Translations under genes and position numbers: made by a program | In this document: piece after piece, positions 26,889-34,489 of the stretch | Position numbering within the stretch: the stretch's first letter is position 1 | Layout of the letters: every line of letters begins with the position of its first letter | Notes under the pieces: generated by a model | Told to the model about the DNA's origin: nothing | What the model saw: the letters and a program-made list of their open reading frames with translations, nothing else | Databases searched by the model: none | NCBI GenBank assembly: GCA_045637645.1 | Contig: JAZTZV010000028.1 | Coordinates: 1-64,000, forward strand | Reading direction: 5' to 3' | Origin: RGIG1959 sp045637645 | GTDB taxonomy: Bacteria > Bacillota > Clostridia > Oscillospirales > Acutalibacteraceae | Length of the DNA: 64,000 bases

Positions 26889-27623
26889 TTATCGTTCACT
26901 TTTACGCAACCCCTTCTCCAGTTTTCCGACAAGCATCGTCAAGAACATCACGAGTGCCAAATAGATCAACGCGACCGCAATCAACGGCATAAACGCCGAG
27001 AAGGTGCGTCCCGAGATGATATCGCTGACTTTTGTCAATTCTTCGACGCCGATATAACCTGCAACCGAAGTTTCTTTCAAGAGCACAATGAATTCATTGC
27101 ACAACGTAGGAAGAACACTTTTGAACACCTGCGGGATGATAATATACACCATCGTTTGCAGATAGTTAAATCCCAGTGATCGTCCCGCTTCAAATTGTCC
27201 GTTGTCAATGGACATGATGCCACCGCGTAAAATTTCCGCCACATACGCACCCGAGTTGATACCGAACGCCAGCACAGCGACCATCATGGAGTTGCGCGAA
27301 TTCGCAAACACAATGATATACATGATCAACAACTGCACCATAACCGGTGTACCGCGGATAACCGTCAAATACACATGGCAAATGCCGTTGAAAAACTTCA
27401 GCACATAGTAGCCGATATTTTTATGCATTTCCATGCTTTCGCGGTTCTTATCGTATGTTGAACGCACGCCCGCCACGACCACACCGATCGCAACGCCGAG
27501 AAGCAACGCAAAAAATGTCAGCATCAAGGTGTTTCCGAGACCCTTGACAAGCCATCTCCAACGTCCTTCGTCAACGAAATTCAAAATGAATTCCGCTTTG
27601 AAACTATCAAACCATTCCATCAT
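26889..27623 (-). CDS. Polar amino acid ABC transporter permease
   Basis: Integral membrane subunit (HisMQ family) of an amino-acid importer. 244 aa with about five spans. It has the N-terminal GLGNTLMLTFFALLLGV segment and the coupling EAA motif EAGRSLGFNYLQTMVYIIIP (about residue 150), where the ATPase docks. Only one permease gene is present, so the transporter probably uses a homodimer. AAAGGGT precedes ATG 27623. It follows the binding-protein gene across an intercistronic hairpin. Confidence 0.93.
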   Translation of the reverse strand: MMEWFDSFKAEFILNFVDEGRWRWLVKGLGNTLMLTFFALLLGVAIGVVVAGVRSTYDKNRESMEMHKNIGYYVLKFFNGICHVYLTVIRGTPVMVQLLIMYIIVFANSRNSMMVAVLAFGINSGAYVAEILRGGIMSIDNGQFEAGRSLGFNYLQTMVYIIIPQVFKSVLPTLCNEFIVLLKETSVAGYIGVEELTKVSDIISGRTFSAFMPLIAVALIYLALVMFLTMLVGKLEKGLRKSER

Positions 27624-27652
27624 GTTGTTGACCCTTTCTAACTGTCAAAACA

Positions 27653-27690
27653 CAAAGAGGAGAAGGGACTGTATGCCCGTCTCCTCTTTG
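27653..27690 (-). terminator. Intercistronic hairpin between binding protein and permease genes
   Basis: 11-bp stem CAAAGAGGAGA/TCTCCTCTTTG (27653-27663 with 27680-27690), followed by TGTGTTTTG on the minus strand. The weak U-tract suggests partial termination or 3'-end protection, giving more binding protein than permease. Confidence 0.6.
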
Positions 27691-27710
27691 CAAATACAGA
27701 TCACATTCAA

Positions 27711-28577
27711 TTATTCGGCAGCCGTACCGTTCGCAGGAATGTACTTCGCGATGATTCCGTCGATGGTACCGTCGGCTTTCAATTCCGCCAACGCCGCGTT
27801 GATTTGATCGAGCAATTCGGTGTTGCCTTTTTTCACGCAAATCGCATAATCCTCAATCGCATATTCGTTGTCGCCTTCCAAGATGTGGATGCCTTCGTTG
27901 GCTTCCACGAAAGATTTCGCAGGCTCGTTGTCAATAATCACGCAATCCACTTTGTTGGATTTCATCGCTTCGACAGCCGCCGCGCCGGTTTTGTAACGAA
28001 TCACACGATCGGTTTTGATCGATTCATCATCGTTGAGGTCGTTAAAGCCCCAGCCGCTGATCGCGCTCGACGAATAGATATCGCCGGTGGTGTTTTCTTG
28101 AACACCGACTTTGATGTCAGGGTTTTTGAGGGCGGTGGGATCGCCGTTTTCGTCAAACACGAAGATATCGTCCAGCGACTTGATATCCGAACCGTCTTTC
28201 ACGATAATGACTTGAATACCGGTAGCGTATGTATCGGAGAAATCCATCGTCTTTTTACGATCCTCGGTCACGGTGATACCCGCCATACCGAAATCAAATT
28301 TACCTTGCGACACACCGGTCAAAACCGTACCGAACGCCACGTCTTCGATCACAAGCTCTTTGCCGAGTTTATCTGCAACGGCTTGCGCGATCTCGATGTC
28401 GATACCGGCATAGTCTTCCACATTTTTTCCTTCGCCCACTTTGTACTCATACGGCGGGAACGCCGCGTTGGTCGCCATGACCAATTCGTTGGAATTGTCT
28501 TCGCTGCAAGACGCAAACACAGACACGCATCCCAAAAGAACCATCACAGAAAGAACAACAGAAAGCCATTTTTTCAT
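27711..28577 (-). CDS. Polar amino acid ABC transporter substrate-binding lipoprotein
   Basis: Extracellular solute-binding protein, family 3. 288 aa. Signal peptide about residues 1-22 ending in a lipobox-like VFASC, so it is probably lipid-anchored. NELVMATNAAFPPYEYK begins the mature fold; GIDIEIAQAVADKLGKEL and DFGMAGITVTEDRKKTMDFS are typical of ligand-binding lobe 1. The ligand is probably a polar amino acid or cystine, but residues alone do not settle it. ATG 28577 is preferred to an in-frame TTG that is too close to AAGGAG. It is the first gene of the importer operon. Confidence 0.92.
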   Translation of the reverse strand: MKKWLSVVLSVMVLLGCVSVFASCSEDNSNELVMATNAAFPPYEYKVGEGKNVEDYAGIDIEIAQAVADKLGKELVIEDVAFGTVLTGVSQGKFDFGMAGITVTEDRKKTMDFSDTYATGIQVIIVKDGSDIKSLDDIFVFDENGDPTALKNPDIKVGVQENTTGDIYSSSAISGWGFNDLNDDESIKTDRVIRYKTGAAAVEAMKSNKVDCVIIDNEPAKSFVEANEGIHILEGDNEYAIEDYAICVKKGNTELLDQINAALAELKADGTIDGIIAKYIPANGTAAE

Positions 28578-28598
28578 TTCTCTCAAACTCCTTATTCA

Positions 28599-28615
28599 GG
28601 TCAAGTAATCTGACC
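28599..28615. repeat. Short inverted repeat in the importer 5' leader
   Basis: GGTCA-7 nt-TGACC lies about 12-28 nt after the predicted transcription start of the amino-acid importer operon. It could be an operator or a small hairpin. Confidence 0.35.
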
Positions 28616-28632
28616 AAAAATTACACAAATCA

Positions 28633-28661
28633 AGTATACTGTATCTTTATGCAAAAATCAA
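28633..28661 (-). promoter_or_regulatory. Sigma-A promoter of the amino acid importer operon
   Basis: -35 TTGATT (28656-28661), 17-nt spacer, -10 TATACT (28633-28638), minus strand. The -35 lies inside the end of the preceding HAD gene. Confidence 0.7.
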
Positions 28662-29288
28662 GCGGTTTTTTTGCAAATCCGCGAAAGAATATACAAGTTC
28701 GTCGGCACCCGCCGAACGAAGCTCTTCTTCCCCACGAAAGCCGTACGCACAACCGATGCAAGCGAGATCCGCCGCGTGCGCGGTTTTGACATCGACATCG
28801 GAGTCGCCGACAAACACACACTCTTTAGCAGTTACGCCGAGTGTTTGCATAGCGAGATACACAACCTGCGGATGGGGCTTGCGTTCATAATCGGGGCAGG
28901 ATCCAAACACCGCATCAAAACGGTCGCCGAACAGATACTCCACCAGTTTGACCGATTGTGCGTGCGGTTTGTTGGTCACGACCGCCAAACGAATGCCGTT
29001 TTCTTTAAGGAAATCGAGCGTTCTGATCACACCGTCATACGGCGGGGTGTCCTCGAGACAAGTGCGGTCATATCGCTGAACAAAACGTTCGAGCAATTCG
29101 TCCTCATAGCAATCCCCTGCCGCACGTTCGATCAGCACCTTGGCTCCGTTTCCGACAAACTGTCGATACGCCTCAAGCGGATGCGTGGGCAATCCCGCTT
29201 CGGTGAGCACCGCGTTGACGTTGTTCGCCAAAGCCTGAAGTGTATCGGCAAGAGTGCCGTCGAGATCGAATAAGACAGCCTTCACCAT
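28647..29288 (-). CDS. HAD-superfamily phosphatase (phosphoglycolate phosphatase-like)
   Basis: 213-aa HAD subfamily IA hydrolase. Motif I FDLDGTLADT (nucleophile Asp about residue 8), motif II VVTNKPHAQSVKL, motif III Lys in YERKPHPQVVYLAM, and motif IV FVGDSDVDVKTAHAA. A cap domain spans about residues 17-80. The fold matches Gph, PgmB and PpaX relatives; the substrate is undetermined. ATG 29288 lies 2 nt after the galM-like stop, with GAGGGTG as ribosome site. Last gene of the pot operon run. Confidence 0.85.
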   Translation of the reverse strand: MVKAVLFDLDGTLADTLQALANNVNAVLTEAGLPTHPLEAYRQFVGNGAKVLIERAAGDCYEDELLERFVQRYDRTCLEDTPPYDGVIRTLDFLKENGIRLAVVTNKPHAQSVKLVEYLFGDRFDAVFGSCPDYERKPHPQVVYLAMQTLGVTAKECVFVGDSDVDVKTAHAADLACIGCAYGFRGEEELRSAGADELVYSFADLQKNRLIFA

Positions 29289-29290
29289 GA

Positions 29291-30169
29291 TCAAAACACC
29301 CTCACGCTGTACGAGAAGGAACGTGTTTCACCGGGTTTGGCGATAACGACATGATTTTTGTGTTCAAACACATTGTCTTCGCTGTCGCGTGTCGCGCCGC
29401 CCTGCCACGGTTCGAAACAGACAAACGGTTGATCGTCGACCATCGTCCACACCGCAAACACAGGGAAACCGGAAATGTCCATCTCGACACCGCGACCGCT
29501 TTTGGCAGACACGAGTTTGACGGACTTTGATTTGAGGTTTTCGAACACCAAGGCATCGCCGCGGAACAGCACATGATTCAAGCGGAAGCTCTTTTCGTCG
29601 GTGAGCAAGCGGTTGTAGGTTGCATCGGCGATAAGGCAGGTGTTCATGTCGATCAGCGGGCAATCCGCCGTTTCATTTTGCTCGAATTCCACGAGATAAT
29701 CGGTGTAGGCTTCGCCCTCGACAAGCGGCACATGAAACGCGGGGTGACCGCCGACACAATACGGCATATCGTAATCGCCCGTGTTCGTGACGGTGTACGT
29801 CGTGCGCACCGCATCACCTTCAAGCGCATGAGTGACGAGGAACTCGAAATGATACGGATATTGCTTGAAGGTTTCGTCGTTATCGGTATAACGATAGGTC
29901 ACGGACGTATCGGTTGTTTTCACCGTTTCAAACGGAGCGGTACGGCAAAAGCCGTGCTTAGGAAGATGAATATCGCCCGCCGCAGAGGTTGCGCAGTTGT
30001 TGCGCAAAGCACCGATAATCGGGAACAGCGTCGGCGAATGCTTATTCCAATAGGGTGCGTGACCGTCCCACATGTAGGACAGGCCGTCGGCGGACACGAT
30101 GCTGTGCATTTCGGCACCCGTATCACAGGTGGTCACGGTCAAAAATTCATTTTTCAAGGTTGTCAACAT
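29291..30169 (-). CDS. Aldose 1-epimerase family protein (GalM/LacX-like)
   Basis: 292-aa beta-sandwich mutarotase-like protein. The likely active-site histidines are in IHLPKHGFCRTAPF (about residue 74) and YCVGGHPAFHVP (about 145), with a late acidic position in CFEPWQG. The length and KHGF...GGHPAF pattern fit the LacX-type branch, whose sugar is not known with certainty. ATG 30169 has AGGAGA 9 nt upstream, inside the end of potD; an upstream GTG overlaps that site. It is odd to find it in a polyamine operon; it may simply share the transcript. Confidence 0.82.
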   Translation of the reverse strand: MLTTLKNEFLTVTTCDTGAEMHSIVSADGLSYMWDGHAPYWNKHSPTLFPIIGALRNNCATSAAGDIHLPKHGFCRTAPFETVKTTDTSVTYRYTDNDETFKQYPYHFEFLVTHALEGDAVRTTYTVTNTGDYDMPYCVGGHPAFHVPLVEGEAYTDYLVEFEQNETADCPLIDMNTCLIADATYNRLLTDEKSFRLNHVLFRGDALVFENLKSKSVKLVSAKSGRGVEMDISGFPVFAVWTMVDDQPFVCFEPWQGGATRDSEDNVFEHKNHVVIAKPGETRSFSYSVRVF

Positions 30170-30182
30170 CTTCGCCACTCTC

Positions 30183-31319
30183 CTATCGTTTAAGCTTGAG
30201 CCACAGTTCGTTCACAAAGCGATTGGTCGAATCCTCCAACGTGATGTAGACCTCGGAACGATCCAAGATCGCTTCGTCGGGATAATAGACGGGATCGTTT
30301 TTTCTCTCCTCGTCTTGCATATCACGCGCGGCGGTATGCGGCGAAGAGTAGCCGATATATTCAGCGTTGGCATACGCGACATAGGGGTCGCACATAAAAT
30401 TAATGTATGCCTCCGCTTCTGCTTTATGCTCGCTTTTTTTCAAAACGCACATCGCATCCACAAACAAATTGGTGCCTTGGTCGGGAACGAAAAACGACAC
30501 ATCGGGATTACCCTCGTCTTCGTCCATAATGATGCAAGCATCACCGTTGTAATACGGCGCGATCCATGCTTCCTCATTGATCATGCGGTCATAGATCTGA
30601 TCCATGACATAGGCTTGCAAGAGCGGCTTTTGCTCTTTGAGTTTGTCGTAGCAAGCCCAAAGTTCCGTCTCATCTTGAGAATTCAAGGAATAACCAAGCA
30701 TTTTTTGCGTAATACCGAACGCATCGCGCGGATTGTTGATCATAAGGATCTTGCCCTTGTAATCCTCATCCCACAGCAAACTCCAACCTTGGGCGAGGTC
30801 TTCTTCTTTGACATACTTTGTGTTGTAGAAGATGCCGACGACGCCCCATGTATACGGCACGGAATAAAGGTTTTCGGGATCGTAATCCAAGCTTTTGTAT
30901 TGATCGTCGATATATTTATAGTTCGGGATATTGATATTTTTTGCGGGGTCGATTTCGGCAAGAAGATCGTTTTCAATCATCTTGCCGATCGTGTAATCGG
31001 ACGGGATCACAACGTCGTAATCCGCCGCGCCCGAGCTGATGAGCGAATACATATCTTCGTTGCTATCGAAGGTTTTGTAGTTGATTTCAATGCCCGTTAC
31101 ATGCGTGAACGCCGCGTTAACATCGACGATTTCGTCGTCAATGTATTCGCCCCAGTTGTACACATTTAAGGTTACACCTTTTTTGGGTGCGGCGGGCGTG
31201 CTTTGCCAATCCCACACAACTTCGACTTCCTCTTCACTCTCTTCTTCGGGAGCCGCAGAACACGCACAGCAACCGAGAAGCAACGTCGCACACAGCAACA
31301 CAGACAGCCATTTTTTCAA
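30183..31319 (-). CDS. potD: Spermidine/putrescine-binding lipoprotein
   Basis: Substrate-binding component of the polyamine importer. 378 aa. N-terminal signal with a lipobox around LLGCCAC (about residue 17), then an acidic linker rich in Glu (residues 23-42). TLNVYNWGEYIDDEIVDVNA begins the binding fold; YDVVIPSDYTIGKMIEND and YSVPYTWGVVGIFYNT are strongly PotD-like. The start is TTG 31319, set by AAAGGAGGG 8 nt upstream. Unusually for the family the Glu/Trp linker VEVVWDWQST precedes the core. It comes after potC by 27 nt. Confidence 0.93.
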   Translation of the reverse strand: MKKWLSVLLCATLLLGCCACSAAPEEESEEEVEVVWDWQSTPAAPKKGVTLNVYNWGEYIDDEIVDVNAAFTHVTGIEINYKTFDSNEDMYSLISSGAADYDVVIPSDYTIGKMIENDLLAEIDPAKNINIPNYKYIDDQYKSLDYDPENLYSVPYTWGVVGIFYNTKYVKEEDLAQGWSLLWDEDYKGKILMINNPRDAFGITQKMLGYSLNSQDETELWACYDKLKEQKPLLQAYVMDQIYDRMINEEAWIAPYYNGDACIIMDEDEGNPDVSFFVPDQGTNLFVDAMCVLKKSEHKAEAEAYINFMCDPYVAYANAEYIGYSSPHTAARDMQDEERKNDPVYYPDEAILDRSEVYITLEDSTNRFVNELWLKLKR

Positions 31320-31346
31320 CGTGATATCCCTCCTTTGGGGATGAAC

Positions 31347-32153
31347 TCATTTGGCACGCTTGGAACGACGTGCCATATCACGGATTTGTCCGATGTTCGC
31401 CAACAACAAGAGCAGGAAAACCGAGCCAAACATCAAGGTGGACAACGCGTAAATTTCGGGAGTGACAGGACGCTTGACCATCGAATAAATCGTAACGGAC
31501 AGCGTTTGCGCCGACGAACCCGAGGTGAAATAACTGATTGCAAAGTCGTCAAGCGAGATGGTGAACGCCATGAGCGCGCCGGTGAAAATGCCGGGCAGGA
31601 TCTCAGGGATCATCACCTTGATGAACGCTTGAATGGGTGTACAGCCGAGATCAAGCGCCGCTTCAAACAAATGCTTATTCATTTGGCGCAGTTTCGGCAT
31701 GATTTGCAACACCACATACGGTGTACAAAACGTGATATGCGCCACGCATAACGTAAAGAAACCGGGTTTGAAGATGCGGATAACGGGCATCATCGCCACA
31801 AACATCAGCATAAACGCAATACCTGTGACGATTTCGGGGTTGACCATCGGAAAATGGTTCACGGTCATCATCACGCCGCGGAGCTTTCCGTTCATGGAAT
31901 GAATACCGATCGCGGCAAGCGTGCCGAGAAGAGTGGCAAACACCGTCGCAATCACCGCCACCTGCACCGTAACCATCAGCGAGGACAGAATCTCTTCGTT
32001 TTGAAACAAGCGGCCGTACCACTCAAAAGAAAACTCTTTCCATTCCATCGGTGTATATCGTGCACTGTTAAAGGAGAACACGATGACCATGACGATCGGG
32101 AAATACAACAACGCAAACACGAAGATGTTGTAAATACGAGACAGCGCCTTCAT
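31347..32153 (-). CDS. potC: Spermidine/putrescine ABC transporter permease PotC
   Basis: Second membrane subunit of the polyamine importer. 268 aa with six predicted spans. It starts with a hydrophobic segment including FALLYFPIVMVIVFSFNSA, and the EAA coupling motif is EAALDLGCTPIQAFIKVMIP (about residue 155). FTISLDDFAISYFTSG is typical of PotC. Its ATG overlaps the potB stop as ATGA, indicating translational coupling. Confidence 0.95.
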   Translation of the reverse strand: MKALSRIYNIFVFALLYFPIVMVIVFSFNSARYTPMEWKEFSFEWYGRLFQNEEILSSLMVTVQVAVIATVFATLLGTLAAIGIHSMNGKLRGVMMTVNHFPMVNPEIVTGIAFMLMFVAMMPVIRIFKPGFFTLCVAHITFCTPYVVLQIMPKLRQMNKHLFEAALDLGCTPIQAFIKVMIPEILPGIFTGALMAFTISLDDFAISYFTSGSSAQTLSVTIYSMVKRPVTPEIYALSTLMFGSVFLLLLLANIGQIRDMARRSKRAK

Positions 32154-33013
32154 ATCATCATGCCCCCTTCCTCGTTGTCATTCTTGTCAACCAGGTGGGT
32201 CAGTGCCATGGACAGCAAAATCAACACCATCAACACCAGCGACAGTGCCGAGCCGACCGCCATGTTGGGAGCTTCGCCGACGAACATGCTCTCGATGACA
32301 TCGCCGATCATGTTGCGCTTGCTTCCGCCGAGAATCGTCGAAATGACAAACGTGCTCACGGACGGCACAAACACCATCGTGATGCCGTTGAGAATGCCGG
32401 GAACCGACAACGGCAACAGCACACGGCGAAACACTTGAAACATATTGGCGCCGAGATCTTGCGCCGCTTCGATTTCACTTTTTTCAATTTTCACCATCAC
32501 CGAATAGAGCGGCAAAATCATGTACGGCAGGAAATCATAGACAAGTCCGAACACGATGGCCGCATCGGTGTTGAGAATCGGGATCGGCCCGACTCCGAAC
32601 AGTCCGAGGAATTGGTTCAAAAGACCCGAATCGGACAACAAGCTTTTGATCGCTTGTGTGCGAAGCAGGAAATTCATCCACATCGGGAGCATCACAAGCA
32701 TGACCATCGTTGCTTGCGTGCGTTCACTCGCGCGAGAAATCGAAAACGCGATCGGATACGCAATCACAAGCGAAATGACCGTTGTCAAAAATCCCAGCCA
32801 CAACGAATACAAAATCGTGGTGACATGCGAATCCGTCAGCAGGGTTTCTCCTCGCGACGGATCGTAGGCGAAGATCGCCAAAATATTATCAAATGTAAAG
32901 GCTCCGTTTGCATCGGTAAACGCAAACCACAGCACCATACCGATTGGAACGAGCGTAAAAATCGCCATCCACAGCCCGAACGGTGCTGCCAGCCAAGCGG
33001 ATTTCTTTTTCAT
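32150..33013 (-). CDS. potB: Spermidine/putrescine ABC transporter permease PotB
   Basis: First membrane subunit of the polyamine importer. 287 aa, six spans. It has the family blocks LVIAYPIAFSISRASERTQA and LPMWMNFLLRTQAIKSLLSD, and the EAA coupling motif EAAQDLGANMFQVFRRVLLP (about residue 180). Its start overlaps the potA stop (ATGA). Confidence 0.95.
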   Translation of the reverse strand: MKKKSAWLAAPFGLWMAIFTLVPIGMVLWFAFTDANGAFTFDNILAIFAYDPSRGETLLTDSHVTTILYSLWLGFLTTVISLVIAYPIAFSISRASERTQATMVMLVMLPMWMNFLLRTQAIKSLLSDSGLLNQFLGLFGVGPIPILNTDAAIVFGLVYDFLPYMILPLYSVMVKIEKSEIEAAQDLGANMFQVFRRVLLPLSVPGILNGITMVFVPSVSTFVISTILGGSKRNMIGDVIESMFVGEAPNMAVGSALSLVLMVLILLSMALTHLVDKNDNEEGGMMI

Positions 33014-34134
33014 TGCGCCGCTCCGTTCTCCGGATCGGGATCGCCGAGCTCGTCGAACTCTTCGGAGAACGAGCTGTAATCGCCGAACATGCCGGAATAT
33101 TCGGATTTCTTCATAACTTGAATTTCCTGCGGATCGATCATAATACCGATCACGCTGTCAACGGCGTAGAAATCCGTGGTTTGGATCATCCATTTGAAGC
33201 CTTTGACATCGACAATAATCTCATAGTGCATGCCCTTGAAGGTGATGTTGGTCACGCGACCGACAAGATCGCCTTTTTCGGGTTCCACGATGTCGATATC
33301 TTCAGGACGCACAACCACATCGACCGGCTCGTCTTTTTCAAAGCCATGGTCAACGCAACGGATCTTTTTGCCGAAGAACTCCACAAGATAGTCCTCACGC
33401 ATGATGCCGTCGAGAATGTTGCTTTCGCCGATGAAGTCTGCCACGAACGCGTTTTGCGGTTCATTGTAAATATCGGTCGGTGTGCCGATTTGTTGAATAC
33501 GACCGCCGTCCATGACCACAACGGTATCCGACATCGAGAGCGCTTCCTCTTGATCGTGCGTGACGTACACAAACGTGATGCCGAGGCTCTTTTGAATGTT
33601 TTTCAACTCCACTTGCATATCCTTGCGGAGTTTGAGGTCCAGTGCGGCAAGCGGTTCGTCGAGAAGCAACACGCGCGGGTTGTTCGCGAGCGCACGCGCG
33701 ATCGCGACACGTTGCTGTTGACCGCCCGACAAGGTCGAAATGCTGCGTTTTTCAAAGCCCTTGAGATTGACAAGAGCCAGCATTTTTTCAACCGTTTCAG
33801 CGATCTCGGCTTTTTTCTTCTTTTGCACGCGCATGCCGAACGCAACGTTTTCGTAGACATTCAGATGCGGGAACAACGCATAGCGTTGGAAGATGGTGTT
33901 GACGCGGCGTTTGTGCGGCGGCACGTTATTGACGCGTTGATCACCAAAAAAAACATCGCCGCTATCGGGAGTGATGAAGCCGCCGATGATACGCAGCGTG
34001 GTCGTCTTGCCACAGCCCGAAGGGCCCAGAAGCGTGACGAATTCTCCATCGTGAATACTGAGGTTGAGACCGTCCAGTATTTGTTCTCCGTCAAAAGAAA
34101 CAGCGATGTCCTTGAGTGTAATAATATCTTTCAT
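33010..34134 (-). CDS. potA: Spermidine/putrescine ABC transporter ATP-binding protein
   Basis: ATPase of the PotABCD importer. 374 aa. Walker A LLGPSGCGKTTTLRIIGG (about residue 35), Q-loop FQRYALFPHLNV, signature LSGGQQQRVAIARALAN, Walker B LLLDEPLAALDLKL, H-loop VTHDQEEAL. The C-terminal TOBE-like regulatory domain occupies about 240-350, with a short acidic tail. The frame is open for 70 more codons upstream, but these lie in the leader. ATG 34134 begins the recognised domain and has AAAGGGGG 11 nt upstream. The preceding leader can hide this ribosome site (see the leader entry). Confidence 0.93.
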   Translation of the reverse strand: MKDIITLKDIAVSFDGEQILDGLNLSIHDGEFVTLLGPSGCGKTTTLRIIGGFITPDSGDVFFGDQRVNNVPPHKRRVNTIFQRYALFPHLNVYENVAFGMRVQKKKKAEIAETVEKMLALVNLKGFEKRSISTLSGGQQQRVAIARALANNPRVLLLDEPLAALDLKLRKDMQVELKNIQKSLGITFVYVTHDQEEALSMSDTVVVMDGGRIQQIGTPTDIYNEPQNAFVADFIGESNILDGIMREDYLVEFFGKKIRCVDHGFEKDEPVDVVVRPEDIDIVEPEKGDLVGRVTNITFKGMHYEIIVDVKGFKWMIQTTDFYAVDSVIGIMIDPQEIQVMKKSEYSGMFGDYSSFSEEFDELGDPDPENGAAQ

Positions 34135-34328
34135 GAGAAATGCATCCCCCTTTGCGGTCGCACACTGCCAAAAACAGGCAGGCTGTGTGCTTGTGAGTTT
34201 CGCGTGGACAGCGAGTTCGCCATCAATCGGCCGTGAAACCGCCGTACCTTGGGTTCTGCCCTCCGCAAAGGGTTTTTCACAGTCATCAAACGTGACTGCG
34301 GCAGAGCCTGTATACGGCATATGGTCAT
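34131..34328 (-). CDS. Possible 65-codon upstream ORF in the pot leader
   Basis: Opens at ATG 34328 behind a modest AAGG and ends at a TGA that overlaps the potA start (ATGA). The product would be very basic (MTICRIQALPQSRLMTVK at the start; ends RPQRGMHFS) and resembles no protein I know. Because the same bases can form stable helices, the open frame may be accidental. If translated, ribosomes would unwind the helix that hides the potA ribosome site. Confidence 0.3.
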   Translation of the reverse strand: MTICRIQALPQSRLMTVKNPLRRAEPKVRRFHGRLMANSLSTRNSQAHSLPVFGSVRPQRGMHFS

Positions 34329-34369
34329 TTTGCCTTAGATGCACCCCTATATATTATATAGGGAAACTG
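34135..34369 (-). ncRNA. Long structured 5' leader of potABCD, candidate cis-regulatory RNA
   Basis: This fills the 355-nt gap between potA and putP together with the pot promoter and putP terminator. Predicted RNA (minus strand) begins near 34369. A 10-bp helix (G-U pairs allowed) can join its 5' part (34338-34347) to the bases just before the potA ATG (34137-34146), enclosing everything. Inside are a hairpin at 34278-34300 (8 bp), a helix 34300-34305 with 34255-34260, a helix 34235-34240 with 34196-34201, and a bulged hairpin at 34160-34190. CCCTTTGCGG in the leader (34263-34272) is a perfect complement of CCGCAAAGGG at the potA ribosome site (34148-34157). There is no U-tract, so control would be translational. 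I cannot assign it to a known riboswitch family. Confidence 0.55.
34345..34363. promoter_or_regulatory. 19-bp palindrome just after the pot promoter, operator candidate
   Basis: CCCTATATATTATATAGGG is a palindrome with 9-bp perfect arms and one central base. It lies about +6 to +24 relative to the predicted pot start, a classic repressor position. It may instead form a 5'-terminal RNA hairpin. Confidence 0.5.
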
Positions 34370-34375
34370 TATATC

Positions 34376-34404
34376 ACTATAAGGAAAAACGACAAAAAAG
34401 TCAA
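34376..34404 (-). promoter_or_regulatory. Sigma-A promoter of potABCD
   Basis: -35 TTGACT (34399-34404), 17-nt spacer, -10 TATAGT (34376-34381), minus strand. It gives a leader of about 235 nt before potA. Confidence 0.75.
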
Positions 34405-34445
34405 GGGTATTTTCGTATTTTCTTAAAAAACCACCCTTTTTCGGC

Positions 34446-34482
34446 AAAAAAAGAGACACCTCATAAGAGATGTCTCTTTCTG
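34446..34482 (-). terminator. Intrinsic terminator after putP
   Basis: Stem AAAGAGACACCTC/GAGATGTCTCTTT with a TTAT-type loop and seven Ts on the minus strand. Confidence 0.88.
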
Positions 34483-34489
34483 CTTTTTA

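Noticed and set aside
34135..34344. A 70-residue N-terminal extension of PotA
   Set aside because: It is in frame but has no ribosome site, covers the promoter-proximal leader, and has no counterpart in PotA proteins.
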